Part shown: positions 26,068 to 34,583 of the stretch, one piece after another
Position numbering within the stretch: position 1 is the first letter of the stretch
How the letters are laid out: each line of letters begins with the position of its first letter
Source: DASUPK01 sp963831605
GTDB lineage: Bacteria; Actinomycetota; Thermoleophilia; Solirubrobacterales; 70-9
Length of the DNA stretch: 64,000 nt
Direction of reading: 5' to 3'
Assembly (NCBI GenBank): GCA_963831605.1
Contig: CAWHQR010000003.1
Span: 558,001-622,000 of the forward strand
Program-made: the position numbers and the translations under genes
The notes under the pieces: generated by a model
Seen by the model: only the letters and a program-made list of their open reading frames with translations
The model's database searches: none
Told to the model about the DNA's origin: nothing

Positions 26068-26322
26068 ATGGAACGTGACCGGGAAGAGTGGACAGACGAG
26101 GACGAGCGGCACCCGGAGGGCCCGGAGAAGCCGATGCCCGTCCAGGAGGAGGGAATCGCGGTCGGCCTCGAGGGCGAGGACGGCTTCGACGCCGACGTAG
26201 ATCCTGAGATTGCCCGGGAGGTGCAGCTCCAGGAGGAGACCCGTGAGGCGGAGGGCGACGACGACGACGAGGAAGAGGTCGAGACGGTCCTCAACTTCGA
26301 CGACGACGAGGAGGACGACTAG
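26068..26322 (+). CDS. Small highly acidic protein, 84 aa
   Basis: Unrecognised. About half of the residues are Asp or Glu, with a C-terminal run EGDDDDEEEVETVLNFDDDEEDD. No hydrophobic core is visible, so it is likely disordered. The ATG at 26068 has GAGAGGAG about 11 nt upstream. The region back to the era stop (80 bp) has no other start. It may bind a basic partner (ribosomal protein, histone-like protein) or be a peptide decoy; this is inference only. Ends 50 bp before hisIE. Confidence 0.65.
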   Translation: MERDREEWTDEDERHPEGPEKPMPVQEEGIAVGLEGEDGFDADVDPEIAREVQLQEETREAEGDDDDEEEVETVLNFDDDEEDD

Positions 26323-26350
26323 CTGAACCGGCGCCTTCAGGCGCGCGAGC

Positions 26351-26371
26351 GGGCGATTCGTACAATCGCCC
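26351..26371 (+). promoter_or_regulatory. Palindrome over the -10 box of the hisIE-trp operon
   Basis: Perfect 8-bp arms GGGCGATT (26351-26358) and AATCGCCC (26364-26371) with a 5-nt centre. The centre and right arm contain TACAAT (26361-26366), the best -10 hexamer in the gap, ending 6 nt before the hisIE ATG. A repressor binding here would block RNA polymerase. If transcription starts further upstream, the RNA could form an 8-bp stem just before the start codon. A smaller inverted repeat (GCGCC-TTCA-GGCGC, 26331-26344) lies upstream. Confidence 0.6.
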
Positions 26372-26372
26372 G

Positions 26373-27047
26373 ATGGTCGTTCAAACCGCAAGAGACGTGG
26401 CGAAGGTCCGCTTCGACGAAAAGGGCCTGGTGCCGTGCGTGATGCAGGACGCGCGCTCGGGCGAGGTGCTCACCCTCGCCTACATGAATGAGGAGTCGCT
26501 CCTGCTCACGCTCGAGAGTCGCGAGATCCATCTCTACAGCCGTAGGCGCCGCGAGATCTGGCACAAGGGGACCACCTCGGGGAACGTGCAGCGGGTCAGG
26601 CAGATCCGCTACGACTGCGACGGCGATGCTCTTGTGGCGCTCGTCGATCCGGCCGGGCCGGCCTGCCACACAGGGGAGCGCTCCTGCTTCTACCGCGACT
26701 TGGAGGGCAGCGCCGATCCGGGCGTCGATGCGCCCGGCGTGGCCGGCGAGCCCTCGCTGCTGCCCTACGAGGCACTGGCGACTCTCGAGCGGACTCTGGT
26801 CACGCGCCGGCGCCGGCGCCCGCAGGGCAGCTACACGGTCGAGCTGCTCGAGGATCCCAAGCTTGCCGGGGACAAGGTCCGAGAGGAGGCCGCCGAGGTG
26901 GTCAAGGCCGTCGACTCGGAGTCGGACGAGCGGGTGGCCGAGGAGGGCGCAGACGTCGTCTACCACCTGGCCGTCCTGTTGCTCTCTCGCGGGCTCTCTA
27001 TGGCCGAGGTGCTTCACGTGCTCAACGGCCGCCGGCGGGCTCGATGA
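26373..27047 (+). CDS. hisIE: Bifunctional phosphoribosyl-AMP cyclohydrolase / phosphoribosyl-ATP diphosphatase
   Basis: Steps 2 and 3 of histidine synthesis in one 224-residue chain. HisI (about 10-115) has LTLAYMNEESLLLTLESREIHLYSRRRREIWHKGTTSGN, then DCDGDALVALVDPAGPACHTGERSCFY with the zinc cysteines. HisE (about 130-224) has LEDPKLAGDKVREEAAEVVKAV and EEGADVVYHLAVLLLSRGLSMAEV, with the metal-binding acidic residues of the MazG-like fold. It heads the trpEGDC run and its stop overlaps the trpE ATG, so the two pathways appear co-transcribed. Confidence 0.96.
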   Translation: MVVQTARDVAKVRFDEKGLVPCVMQDARSGEVLTLAYMNEESLLLTLESREIHLYSRRRREIWHKGTTSGNVQRVRQIRYDCDGDALVALVDPAGPACHTGERSCFYRDLEGSADPGVDAPGVAGEPSLLPYEALATLERTLVTRRRRRPQGSYTVELLEDPKLAGDKVREEAAEVVKAVDSESDERVAEEGADVVYHLAVLLLSRGLSMAEVLHVLNGRRRAR

Positions 27048-28540
27048 GCACCGTGGGGGCGGCGACCATTCTGCCCGGTCTGGAACCCGACCTGGATCGC
27101 GCCCGTCAGCTCGCGGCGACTGCGAACGTGGTCCCCGTCCGCTACCGCTTCATCGACGACTGCGAAACGCCCGTCAGCGCCTTTCTCAAGCTGCGCGGCG
27201 ACGGGCCCGCCTTCCTGCTCGAGTCGGCCGAGCAGGGCCGGCTTGGGCGCTGGTCCTTCCTCGGCTTCCGCCCCCGTTCGGTGCTGCGCTGGTCGGACGG
27301 CAAGCTCACCGAGGACGATCGCGTGACCGACGCACCGGACCCGTACGCGGCGGCCGCCGAGTACCTGGGCCGATACGAGATCGCTGAGCCCGACGAGTTG
27401 CCTCCCTTCGCGGGCGGCGCGGTCGGTTTCTTCGGCTATGACCTCGTCCGAACGGTCGAGCCGCTCCCGGAGCCCAACCCCGATCCGATCGGCCTCCCGG
27501 ACATGGCCCTGATGATCACCGACGTGCTGGTGGCGTTCGACCACCAGCGTCACGAGGTCACGCTGATCGCCAACGCCTTCGTCGAGGACGGCGGGATCGA
27601 GGAGGCCTACGCGCGAGCGGTCGAGACGATCGGCGAGGTGCGCGAGCGGCTGCGTGACCCGGTCCCGGCGGTGGAGCCGGCGGTGGACAGGCCCCCGGTC
27701 GACTTTCAGCCCAACATGTCCCGGGAGCAATTCGAGGGGACCGTCTCGCGGATCATCGAATACGTCCACGCCGGCGATGCCTTCCAGGTCGTCCCCTCCC
27801 AGCGCTTCACTTCGCAGTGCCCGGTGGAGGCCTTCTCGATCTACCGCGGCCTGCGCACGGTCAACCCGTCGCCGTACATGTACTTCCTCGACTTCGGCGA
27901 CTTCGAGATCGCGGGCGCCTCGCCCGAGCCGCTCGTCAAGGTGACCGGGGACCGAGTCGAGACCAGGCCGATCGCCGGTACCTATCCGCGCGGCGCCGAC
28001 GAGGAGGAGGACCGGCTGGCCGCGGAGCGCCTGCTCCAGGACCCGAAGGAGCGGGCGGAGCACGTGATGCTCGTCGACCTGGGGCGCAACGACCTGGGCC
28101 GCGTCTGCGAGTACGGCTCGGTCAGCGTCGACGAGCTGATGGTCGTCGAGACCTACTCGCACGTGCTCCACATCGTCAGCCAGGTCTCGGGCAAGCTGCG
28201 CCCCGACGTCAGCGCGATGGACGCCCTGCGCTCAATCCTCCCGGCCGGGACGCTCTCGGGCGCGCCGAAGGTGCGCGCGATGCAGATCATCGACGAGCTC
28301 GAACCGCAGAAACGCGGCCCGTATGGCGGCGCGGTCGGCTACCTGAGCTACACGCGCGATCTCGATACCGCCATCTACATCCGCTCGGTGGTGGTCAAGG
28401 ACGGCCTTGTGCATGTGCAGGCCGGTGGCGGAACGGTCGCGGATGCTCAGCCGGCGTACGAGTACAACGAGTCGGTCAACAAGGCGAAGGCGGTCTTCCG
28501 CGCGGTGGAGCTCGCCGCAGAGCAGCCGGAGTGGTCGTGA
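27044..28540 (+). CDS. trpE: Anthranilate synthase component I
   Basis: Converts chorismate to anthranilate with TrpG. 498 residues. The feedback-inhibition LLES motif (FLLESAEQGRLGRWSFLG) is present, so tryptophan sensitivity is expected. Catalytic segments include NPSPYMYFLDFGDFEIAGASPE, TRPIAGTYPRG, DLGRNDLGRV and PAGTLSGAPKVRAMQII. ATG overlaps hisIE by 4 nt; the stop overlaps the trpG GTG. Confidence 0.97.
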   Translation: MSTVGAATILPGLEPDLDRARQLAATANVVPVRYRFIDDCETPVSAFLKLRGDGPAFLLESAEQGRLGRWSFLGFRPRSVLRWSDGKLTEDDRVTDAPDPYAAAAEYLGRYEIAEPDELPPFAGGAVGFFGYDLVRTVEPLPEPNPDPIGLPDMALMITDVLVAFDHQRHEVTLIANAFVEDGGIEEAYARAVETIGEVRERLRDPVPAVEPAVDRPPVDFQPNMSREQFEGTVSRIIEYVHAGDAFQVVPSQRFTSQCPVEAFSIYRGLRTVNPSPYMYFLDFGDFEIAGASPEPLVKVTGDRVETRPIAGTYPRGADEEEDRLAAERLLQDPKERAEHVMLVDLGRNDLGRVCEYGSVSVDELMVVETYSHVLHIVSQVSGKLRPDVSAMDALRSILPAGTLSGAPKVRAMQIIDELEPQKRGPYGGAVGYLSYTRDLDTAIYIRSVVVKDGLVHVQAGGGTVADAQPAYEYNESVNKAKAVFRAVELAAEQPEWS

Positions 28541-29124
28541 GCGCACAGCGTGAACAAAGCGGTGTCGGTTCTGTACTCGTCATCGACAACTACGACTCCT
28601 TCACCTACAACCTCGTCCAGTACCTCGGGGAGCTGGGCGCGGAGGTCGGTGTGGTCCGAAACGACAAGGCGAGCGTGGAGGAGCTGACCGGCCTGAAGCC
28701 CGATCGCCTGGTCGTCTCGCCAGGTCCGTGCACCCCGAAGGAGGCGGGCATCTCGGTGGAGGCGATCCGTTCCTTCGCCGAGGCGGGAACCCCGGTCCTC
28801 GGCGTCTGCCTCGGGCATCAGTCGCTGGTGGAGGCCTTCGGCGGCCGTGTGGTCCGCGGCGACCCGATCCACGGCAAGGACGCTGAGGTGAAGCACGACG
28901 GCCACGCGGTCTACGAGGGCCTCTCCAATCCGCTGGTGGCCGGCCGGTACCACTCGCTGGTCGCCGACCCGGACCTGCCAGACGAACTCGAGCTCACGTC
29001 CACCTACGGCGACGTGGTGATGGGAGTTCGACACCGCGAGCTGCCCGCCGAGGGGGTCCAGTTCCATCCCGAGTCCGTCCTCACCCCCCAGGGCAAGAAG
29101 CTGCTGGCCAACTTCCTCAAGTGA
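28537..29124 (+). CDS. trpG: Anthranilate synthase component II (glutamine amidotransferase)
   Basis: Supplies ammonia from glutamine to TrpE. 195 residues from GTG at 28537, which overlaps the trpE stop. The class I amidotransferase triad is visible: Cys91 in GVCLGHQS and His/Glu in VQFHPESVLTP. The N-terminus VLVIDNYDSFTYNLVQYLGELG is diagnostic. Overlaps trpD by 4 nt. It could also serve PabB, as in some bacteria. Confidence 0.96.
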   Translation: MSAQREQSGVGSVLVIDNYDSFTYNLVQYLGELGAEVGVVRNDKASVEELTGLKPDRLVVSPGPCTPKEAGISVEAIRSFAEAGTPVLGVCLGHQSLVEAFGGRVVRGDPIHGKDAEVKHDGHAVYEGLSNPLVAGRYHSLVADPDLPDELELTSTYGDVVMGVRHRELPAEGVQFHPESVLTPQGKKLLANFLK

Positions 29125-30167
29125 GTTCGACCATGCCCAACGACATCGTCACTCGCGCGATCGACGAGATCTGCTCCGGAGCCCACCTGACGGCCGATCA
29201 CACCTCAGCCGCGCTCACGGAGATCATGGAGGGCAGGGCGAGCGAGGTGCAGACCGCGGCCTTCCTGATCTCGCTGCGCGCCAAGGGGGAGACGGTCTCC
29301 GAGCTCGTCGGTCTGGCGCGGACCATGCGGTCCCTCGCCGCGCACGTGGAGATCGACGAGCCCAGCCTGCTGGACACGGCGGGCACTGGCGGCGGTCCGA
29401 CCACCTTCAACATCTCGACCACAGCCGCGCTGATCGCCGCCGGAGCGGGGTGCAAGGTCGCCAAGCACGGGAATCGCTCCGCCACGAGCAGATCCGGATC
29501 GGCCGACGTCCTGGAGGCCCTCGGGGTGGACATCGAGCTGGGTCCCACGGAGGTCGCGACCTGCATCGAGGAGGTCGGCTTCGGGTTCATGTTCGCGCCC
29601 AAGCACCACAGGGCGATGGCCCATGTGGTGCCGGTCCGCAAGGAGCTCGCGGTGCGAACGATCTTCAACTTCCTCGGGCCGCTCACCAACCCGGCCGGCG
29701 CGGCGACCCATCTGCTCGGCGTCTCCGACCGCGGCTACCAGGAGATCATCGCCGAGGCCCTGCTGCAGCTCGGCTGCTCCCACGCCCTGGTGGTGAACGC
29801 GGACGACGGCATCGACGAGCTCAGCGTCTTCTCCCGGACCCGGGTAATCGAGGTCGCTGAGGGAGGCACCGAGGAGTGGTTCGTCGAGCCGGGCGACTTC
29901 GGCCTCGGGACGGCGCCTCTGGATGCGATCCCCGGTGGCGAGCCTGCCGAGAACGCCGCGGTCGTCAAGCACGTCCTGGAGGGTGAGGGCGGTCCTGCCC
30001 GCGATGTTTCCCTGCTCAACGCCGGCGCCGCCATCTATGTCGCCGGGGTCGCGACCGATCTGGAGGATGGGATTGCCAAGGCGACGCACGCCGTTGACTC
30101 GGGAATCGCGTTCGATGTCCTCGCCCGCTTGGTGGAGCGCTCCCGCGAGCTCTCCGCCGCGAGCTAG
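29121..30167 (+). CDS. trpD: Anthranilate phosphoribosyltransferase
   Basis: Transfers phosphoribose from PRPP to anthranilate. 348 residues. PRPP-binding DTAGTGGGPTTFNISTTAALIAAGAGCKVAKHGNRS and ALGVDIELGP are intact; NFLGPLTNPAGAATHLLGV is the hallmark of class III transferases. The GTG at 29121 (MSSTMPND) overlaps the trpG stop; the internal ATG at 29133 is a possible alternative. Confidence 0.96.
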   Translation: MSSTMPNDIVTRAIDEICSGAHLTADHTSAALTEIMEGRASEVQTAAFLISLRAKGETVSELVGLARTMRSLAAHVEIDEPSLLDTAGTGGGPTTFNISTTAALIAAGAGCKVAKHGNRSATSRSGSADVLEALGVDIELGPTEVATCIEEVGFGFMFAPKHHRAMAHVVPVRKELAVRTIFNFLGPLTNPAGAATHLLGVSDRGYQEIIAEALLQLGCSHALVVNADDGIDELSVFSRTRVIEVAEGGTEEWFVEPGDFGLGTAPLDAIPGGEPAENAAVVKHVLEGEGGPARDVSLLNAGAAIYVAGVATDLEDGIAKATHAVDSGIAFDVLARLVERSRELSAAS

Positions 30168-30182
30168 GGTGTCTCCGACGAG

Positions 30183-30989
30183 ATGGGCATGATCGAAGAC
30201 CTGGTCGGCTCCGCGCGGGCAGGCGTGGAGCGACGAAGCGCCGAGTTGCCACTCGGGGATCTCGAGCAGCGCCTGGCCGAGCGGCCGGAGCAGCGCCCGT
30301 TCGGAGAAGCGCTGACGCGGCCCGGGCTCTCTGTGATCGCAGAATTCAAGCGCCGGTCTCCGAGCGCCGGCGAGATCAGGCCGGGCGCAACGCCGGACGA
30401 GATCGCCCGCTCCTATGACGAAGCCGGAGCCGCGGCCCTGTCGGTCCTCACCGACGAGGCGCACTTCGGCGGCGCGCTCGCCGATCTGCGCGAGGCCCGA
30501 GCCGCCTGCGAGCTGCCGGTCCTCCAAAAGGACTTCATGGTCGACCGCTACCAGCTGTACGAGGCCGCCGTCGCGGGCGCTGACGCTGTGCTGTTGATCG
30601 TGGCCGCGCTCCACCCGGACTCGCTCTCGGCTCTCTACGACGAGGCCCGGGAGCTCGATCTGGACGTCGTCGTCGAGGTGCACAAGGAGCCGGAGCTCGA
30701 GACCGCGCTGGCCGTCGGCGCGGAGGTGATCGGGATCAACAATCGCAATCTCGACGATTTCAGCGTCGACGTCCAGACGACCTACGAGCTGATCACGGAT
30801 GTCCCGGCCGGCAACACCGTCGTCTCGGAGAGCGGCATCGCCGATCGGGCCACGTTGGACGAGCTCGAGCGGGTCGGAGTGGATGCCGTCCTGATCGGCG
30901 AGGCGCTGATGCGCGCCGACGATCCGGGCGCGAAGCTCCGCGAGCTGATCGCGGACGAGGAGTCCACCCGCGAGCATCTGCTGCCCTGA
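30183..30989 (+). CDS. trpC: Indole-3-glycerol phosphate synthase
   Basis: Ring closure to indole-3-glycerol phosphate; TIM barrel of 268 residues. Key motifs: IAEFKRRSPSAGEIR (catalytic Glu/Lys), VLQKDFMVDRYQLYEAAVAGADAVLL, GINNRNLDDFSVD and VVSESGIADRATLDEL. Last gene of the first trp cluster. A TAGGGT (30165-30170) lies 12 nt before the ATG inside the short gap after trpD, so an internal promoter is possible. Confidence 0.96.
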   Translation: MGMIEDLVGSARAGVERRSAELPLGDLEQRLAERPEQRPFGEALTRPGLSVIAEFKRRSPSAGEIRPGATPDEIARSYDEAGAAALSVLTDEAHFGGALADLREARAACELPVLQKDFMVDRYQLYEAAVAGADAVLLIVAALHPDSLSALYDEARELDLDVVVEVHKEPELETALAVGAEVIGINNRNLDDFSVDVQTTYELITDVPAGNTVVSESGIADRATLDELERVGVDAVLIGEALMRADDPGAKLRELIADEESTREHLLP

Positions 30990-31032
30990 GTAATTAGACA
31001 ACCCGAAGAACCTGCTTAGAGACGGTTAAGCG

Positions 31033-31053
31033 GCGGGTCCCACACTGACCCGC
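31033..31053 (+). promoter_or_regulatory. Perfect hairpin abutting the HtrA start codon
   Basis: GCGGGTC (31033-31039), a 7-nt loop and GACCCGC (31047-31053) form a perfect 7-bp GC-rich stem that ends at the base before the ATG. No separate Shine-Dalgarno is visible. In RNA this structure could limit ribosome loading, for example in a temperature-dependent way. In DNA it could be a repressor operator. Confidence 0.45.
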
Positions 31054-32259
31054 ATGCAGTCGCTGAAGAGATTCCTCTCCACGAGCTTCGGGTCCGCCGT
31101 CGCGGGCGGCACCGTCGTGCTGGTCGTCGGCCTCATCCTGATCCAGGCCGGTGCCGTCGATACGAACAACGACCAGAGCTCGGCGCCGCTGATTGCGCCG
31201 GCCGCGCTGGCGCGTCCGGCCAGCAACTCGAACCAGGGCCTGACCGTCCACGACATCTACCAGCGCGATGGCAGCGGAGTCGCTTTCATCCGCTCGACGA
31301 TCGTGCAGAAGACGCAGTCGGTCTTCGGCCTCCCGCAGCAGCAGTCGAGCGAGGCCACCGGATCCGGCTTCCTGATCGACAACAGCGGGCACATCCTCAC
31401 GAATGCCCACGTGGTCGAGGGTGCGAAGACCGTCACCGTCCAGCTCGGCGACGGCGCCGAGCAGAACGCCCAGGTGGTGGGCAGTGATCCCTCCAGCGAC
31501 GTCGCGCTCCTTAAGGTCGACAACACCGAGGGCGCCAGCCCGCTGCCTCTGGGCGACTCATCGAAGGTTCAGGTCGGCGACCCGGTCATCGCGATCGGCA
31601 ATCCGTTCGCACTCGACCGCACCGTGACGAGCGGGATCGTCTCGGCGCTCCAGCGCCAGATCCAGGCTCCCAACGGCTTCTCGATCTCCGACGTGATCCA
31701 GACGGACGCGGCGATCAACCCCGGAAACTCGGGCGGGCCGCTGATCAACGGAAATGGCGAGGTGATCGGCATCAACTCGCAGATCGAGAGCCAGAGCGGC
31801 GGCAACGTGGGCATCGGCTTCGCCGTCCCGATCAAGACCGCCGCCGATGTCGCCACGCAGCTGGAGAGCGGCGGCCAGGTCCACCAGGCTTACCTCGGGC
31901 TCTCCGGCGGGGACATCACCCCGGAGATCGCCCACGCTCTCAACCTCCCCGTCAACCAGGGCGTCCTGATCGAGCGTGTACTGAGCGGCGGTCCCGCCGC
32001 CGACGCCGGGATCAAGGGCGCGACGGGTCAGGCCACGATCGCAGGACAGACCTTCCCCGTCGGCGGCGACATCATCACCAAGGTCGACGGCAAGCCGATC
32101 GCCGGCATGAGTGACGTGATCTCGGCCGTCAACGGACACGAGCCCGGCGACGAGATCACGCTGACGATCTTCAGCGGGGGCCAGCAGCACGACGTCACCG
32201 TCAAGCTCGGCGACCGCCCCTCGCACGTCCAGGACTCGAACTCCAGCTCTCTTCCCTAG
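31054..32259 (+). CDS. HtrA/DegP-like serine protease with PDZ domain
   Basis: Membrane-anchored envelope quality-control protease, 401 residues. One N-terminal helix (AVAGGTVVLVVGLILIQAG) leaves the rest outside. A Gln/Ser-rich linker precedes the trypsin-like domain with catalytic His119 (LTNAHVVEG), Asp149 (SSDVALLKVD) and Ser226 (NPGNSGGPL). The PDZ domain is at about 285-385 (VHQAYLGLSGGDITPEIAHALNLPVNQGVLIERV). It lies between trpC and the CFA/SDR pair and is unrelated to tryptophan synthesis. Convergent with the SDR gene, with stops almost adjacent. Confidence 0.94.
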   Translation: MQSLKRFLSTSFGSAVAGGTVVLVVGLILIQAGAVDTNNDQSSAPLIAPAALARPASNSNQGLTVHDIYQRDGSGVAFIRSTIVQKTQSVFGLPQQQSSEATGSGFLIDNSGHILTNAHVVEGAKTVTVQLGDGAEQNAQVVGSDPSSDVALLKVDNTEGASPLPLGDSSKVQVGDPVIAIGNPFALDRTVTSGIVSALQRQIQAPNGFSISDVIQTDAAINPGNSGGPLINGNGEVIGINSQIESQSGGNVGIGFAVPIKTAADVATQLESGGQVHQAYLGLSGGDITPEIAHALNLPVNQGVLIERVLSGGPAADAGIKGATGQATIAGQTFPVGGDIITKVDGKPIAGMSDVISAVNGHEPGDEITLTIFSGGQQHDVTVKLGDRPSHVQDSNSSSLP

Positions 32260-33300
32260 CTAGGCGCGCGCGGCTACGACGCCGTGCTCGACCAGGCTCT
32301 CGCCGGTCTCGGCGATCGTGTCCTCGATCGGCCGTGGGGACCAGCCCAGGATGCTTCGCGCTCGCTCGGAGCTGAACTCCGTGCTCTTGCCGAGGCTGCC
32401 GATCACTGAGCGGATCTCGCCGTCGAAGAGGGACATCGCCCGGACCATCAGGTCCGGCACGGTGCGCGTCGGCACCTTGGACGCCGAGTCGCCGAGCCGC
32501 TCGCGCAGGACCTTCCCGACGTCGGCCATCCAGAGGAACTTGGTGACGGCGATGAAGCGCTGGCCACCCGCCTCGGGGGAGGTCAACGCCCGGATCTCGA
32601 GGTCGGCGACGTCGCGCACGTCCACGAAGCTGAAGCCGAGCCTGGGCACGCCGGGCATCCCCTTGAGGAGCCGCTCGATCGTCTGCAGCGAATAGGAGAG
32701 GTCGTCGGTCAGGAGCGGGCCGATGATCGCTCCCGGGTTGACCGCCGCGAGCCGGTCCTCGGCGCCGCGCTCCTTGACCAGATCCCAGGCGGCGCGCTCC
32801 GCGATCGTCTTCGAGCGGGCGTAGGGCGTCATGTCGGTGTCGTCCGGGTCCGCCCAGTCCTGCTCGTCGAGGGGGCGCGCTCCGTTGCCCGACGTTCGCC
32901 TGACCGCCGCGATCGAGGACGTGGTGACCACCCGCTTGACCCCGGCGTCGAGCGCGATCCGCAGCACCCGCAGCGTTCCCTCGCGGGCCGGGACGATCAG
33001 CTCATCCGGGTCCTTGGGCTGCTTCGGGGGGAAGGGGGAGGCGACGTGGAGCACGTAGTCGCAGCCCTCGATCGCGTGCTGCCAGTGATCGTCGCTGGTC
33101 AGGTCCGCCTGATGAACGGTGAGGTGGTGCCCCGGATCGACCTGCGAGGCGATCGCCGCGTGGACCTCGGGCTCGCGAGATGGATTGCGGATCGTCGTCC
33201 TGACGGCGTATCCGCGTTTGAGGAGCTCCACGATGCACCAGCCGCCCAGATAGCCGGAGCCGCCGGTGACTAGAACTGTCTTGCCGTCACCCTCTGCCAT
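32260..33300 (-). CDS. Extended SDR (dihydroflavonol reductase-like) oxidoreductase
   Basis: 346-residue NAD(P)-dependent reductase or epimerase. Rossmann motif VLVTGGSGYLGGWCIVELLKRGYAVR; VTTSSIAAVRRTSG gives the catalytic Ser/Thr, and TPYARSKTIAERAAWDLV gives the YxxxK. The overall pattern (GCDYVLHVASPFP, NPGAIIGPLL, FVDVRDVADLEIRAL) matches the DFR/cinnamoyl-CoA reductase-like group, which reduces ketone or aldehyde substrates. Its start overlaps the end of the upstream CFA-synthase gene by 31 nt, so the two are coupled; a lipid-derived substrate is plausible but unproven. Confidence 0.88.
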   Translation of the reverse strand: MAEGDGKTVLVTGGSGYLGGWCIVELLKRGYAVRTTIRNPSREPEVHAAIASQVDPGHHLTVHQADLTSDDHWQHAIEGCDYVLHVASPFPPKQPKDPDELIVPAREGTLRVLRIALDAGVKRVVTTSSIAAVRRTSGNGARPLDEQDWADPDDTDMTPYARSKTIAERAAWDLVKERGAEDRLAAVNPGAIIGPLLTDDLSYSLQTIERLLKGMPGVPRLGFSFVDVRDVADLEIRALTSPEAGGQRFIAVTKFLWMADVGKVLRERLGDSASKVPTRTVPDLMVRAMSLFDGEIRSVIGSLGKSTEFSSERARSILGWSPRPIEDTIAETGESLVEHGVVAARA

Positions 33301-34514
33301 TCGTCCTCCGTGACCCTAGTCGAGTGATGGGGCTTCGCGAAGACGACCTGCACATCCCGCAGGCGCCGTTCGCGGAAGCCGGCTTCGCTCATCGCCAGCC
33401 AGAGTGTCCAGAGGCGGCGGAACGGCTCGTCGTAGCCGAGCTCGGCCGCGAGGTCCGCGTTGGCCAGGAAACGCTCGCGCCAGAGCTCGAGCGTGCGCGC
33501 GTAGTGCGCGCCGATCTCCTCCAGCCAGATCGTGCTCATGTCGGTCTCCTGCGCGATGCATCGCTGGATCAGCTCGACCGACGGCAGGCAGCCGCCGGGG
33601 AAGATCAGCTTGTTGGAGAAGCTCTGGGTCGCCTTCTCCTGCTCGTAGAGGCGGTCGTCGATCGCGATCGCCTGCAGGAAGAAGAGGCCGTCGGGCTCGA
33701 GCAGCTCTGAGCAGCGGCGGAAGTACTCGTCGAAGTACTGCCAGCCGACCGCCTCGATCATCTCCAGCGAGACGAGCTTCGTGTAGCGGCCGCGGAGGTC
33801 CCGGTAGTCCTCGAGCAGCACCCTGACGCGATCCTCGACGCCCGCGTCGGCGATTCGGCGGAGGGCTCCCTCGCGCTGCTCCGTGGAGATCGTCGTCGTG
33901 GTCACCCGGCAGCCGTAGTTGGCGGCGGCATGGGTCGCCATCGCGCCCCAGCCCGTGCCGATCTCGAGCAGGTGGTCGTCCGGCCCGAGCTCGAGCGCCT
34001 GGCAGATGCGTTCGAGGCGGTTGCGCTGCGCCTCGCCGAGGCTCGCCTCGGGATCCGGGAAGACGCCCGACGAATACATCATCGACTCGTCCAGAAACAG
34101 GGCGAAGAGATCATTGCCCAGGTCGTAGTGCGCCGAGATGTGGCGGCGAGCCGCCCGCTTGTTGTTGCGCGGCACCCGCCAAAGAGTCCGCTGGATCGGA
34201 GAGAGGATGGGGTGGAGGCGCCTGCGGAGACGGTCGAGCGGCCCCAGGTTGCGGACCGCGATCCGCATGAGACCGACCAGGTCCATGCAGTCCCAGAGGC
34301 CGTCGCGATATGCCTCGCCCAGACCCACGCTCCCGCCGAGCAACGCCCGGTAGAAGGCGGGGGAGTGGATCTCGACGGCGGCGCTGAGATCGGCGTCGGG
34401 ATCTCCGAAGCGGAGTTTCCGGCCATCGGGCTCGGTCAATTCCAGGCTGCCGCCGCGCATCCGGGAGAACGCGCCGAGAGCCAGTCGCCTGGACGCCGAC
34501 TCGATCGCGGTCAT
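33270..34514 (-). CDS. Cyclopropane-fatty-acid synthase-family methyltransferase
   Basis: 414-residue SAM methyltransferase that modifies unsaturated phospholipid acyl chains (cyclopropane or methyl branch). The CFAS domain has HISAHYDLGNDLFALFLDESMMYSSGVF (active-site loop), SAM motif LLEIGTGWGAMATHAAANYGC, then KLVSLEMIEAVGWQYFDEYFRRC and IFPGGCLPS. The first ~130 residues form the accessory lipid-binding domain (PAFYRALLGGSVGLGEAYRDGLWDC). ATG at 34514; TAGGCT (complement of 34523-34528) lies 8 nt upstream, a leaderless signature. Divergent from trpF. Confidence 0.93.
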   Translation of the reverse strand: MTAIESASRRLALGAFSRMRGGSLELTEPDGRKLRFGDPDADLSAAVEIHSPAFYRALLGGSVGLGEAYRDGLWDCMDLVGLMRIAVRNLGPLDRLRRRLHPILSPIQRTLWRVPRNNKRAARRHISAHYDLGNDLFALFLDESMMYSSGVFPDPEASLGEAQRNRLERICQALELGPDDHLLEIGTGWGAMATHAAANYGCRVTTTTISTEQREGALRRIADAGVEDRVRVLLEDYRDLRGRYTKLVSLEMIEAVGWQYFDEYFRRCSELLEPDGLFFLQAIAIDDRLYEQEKATQSFSNKLIFPGGCLPSVELIQRCIAQETDMSTIWLEEIGAHYARTLELWRERFLANADLAAELGYDEPFRRLWTLWLAMSEAGFRERRLRDVQVVFAKPHHSTRVTEDEWQRVTARQF

Positions 34515-34583
34515 GGACCGGGAGCCTACTTCCCGGAATGCCTGCTCGCATGGAAGAAATGTGAATCCGCCTACCCTTGTCGC

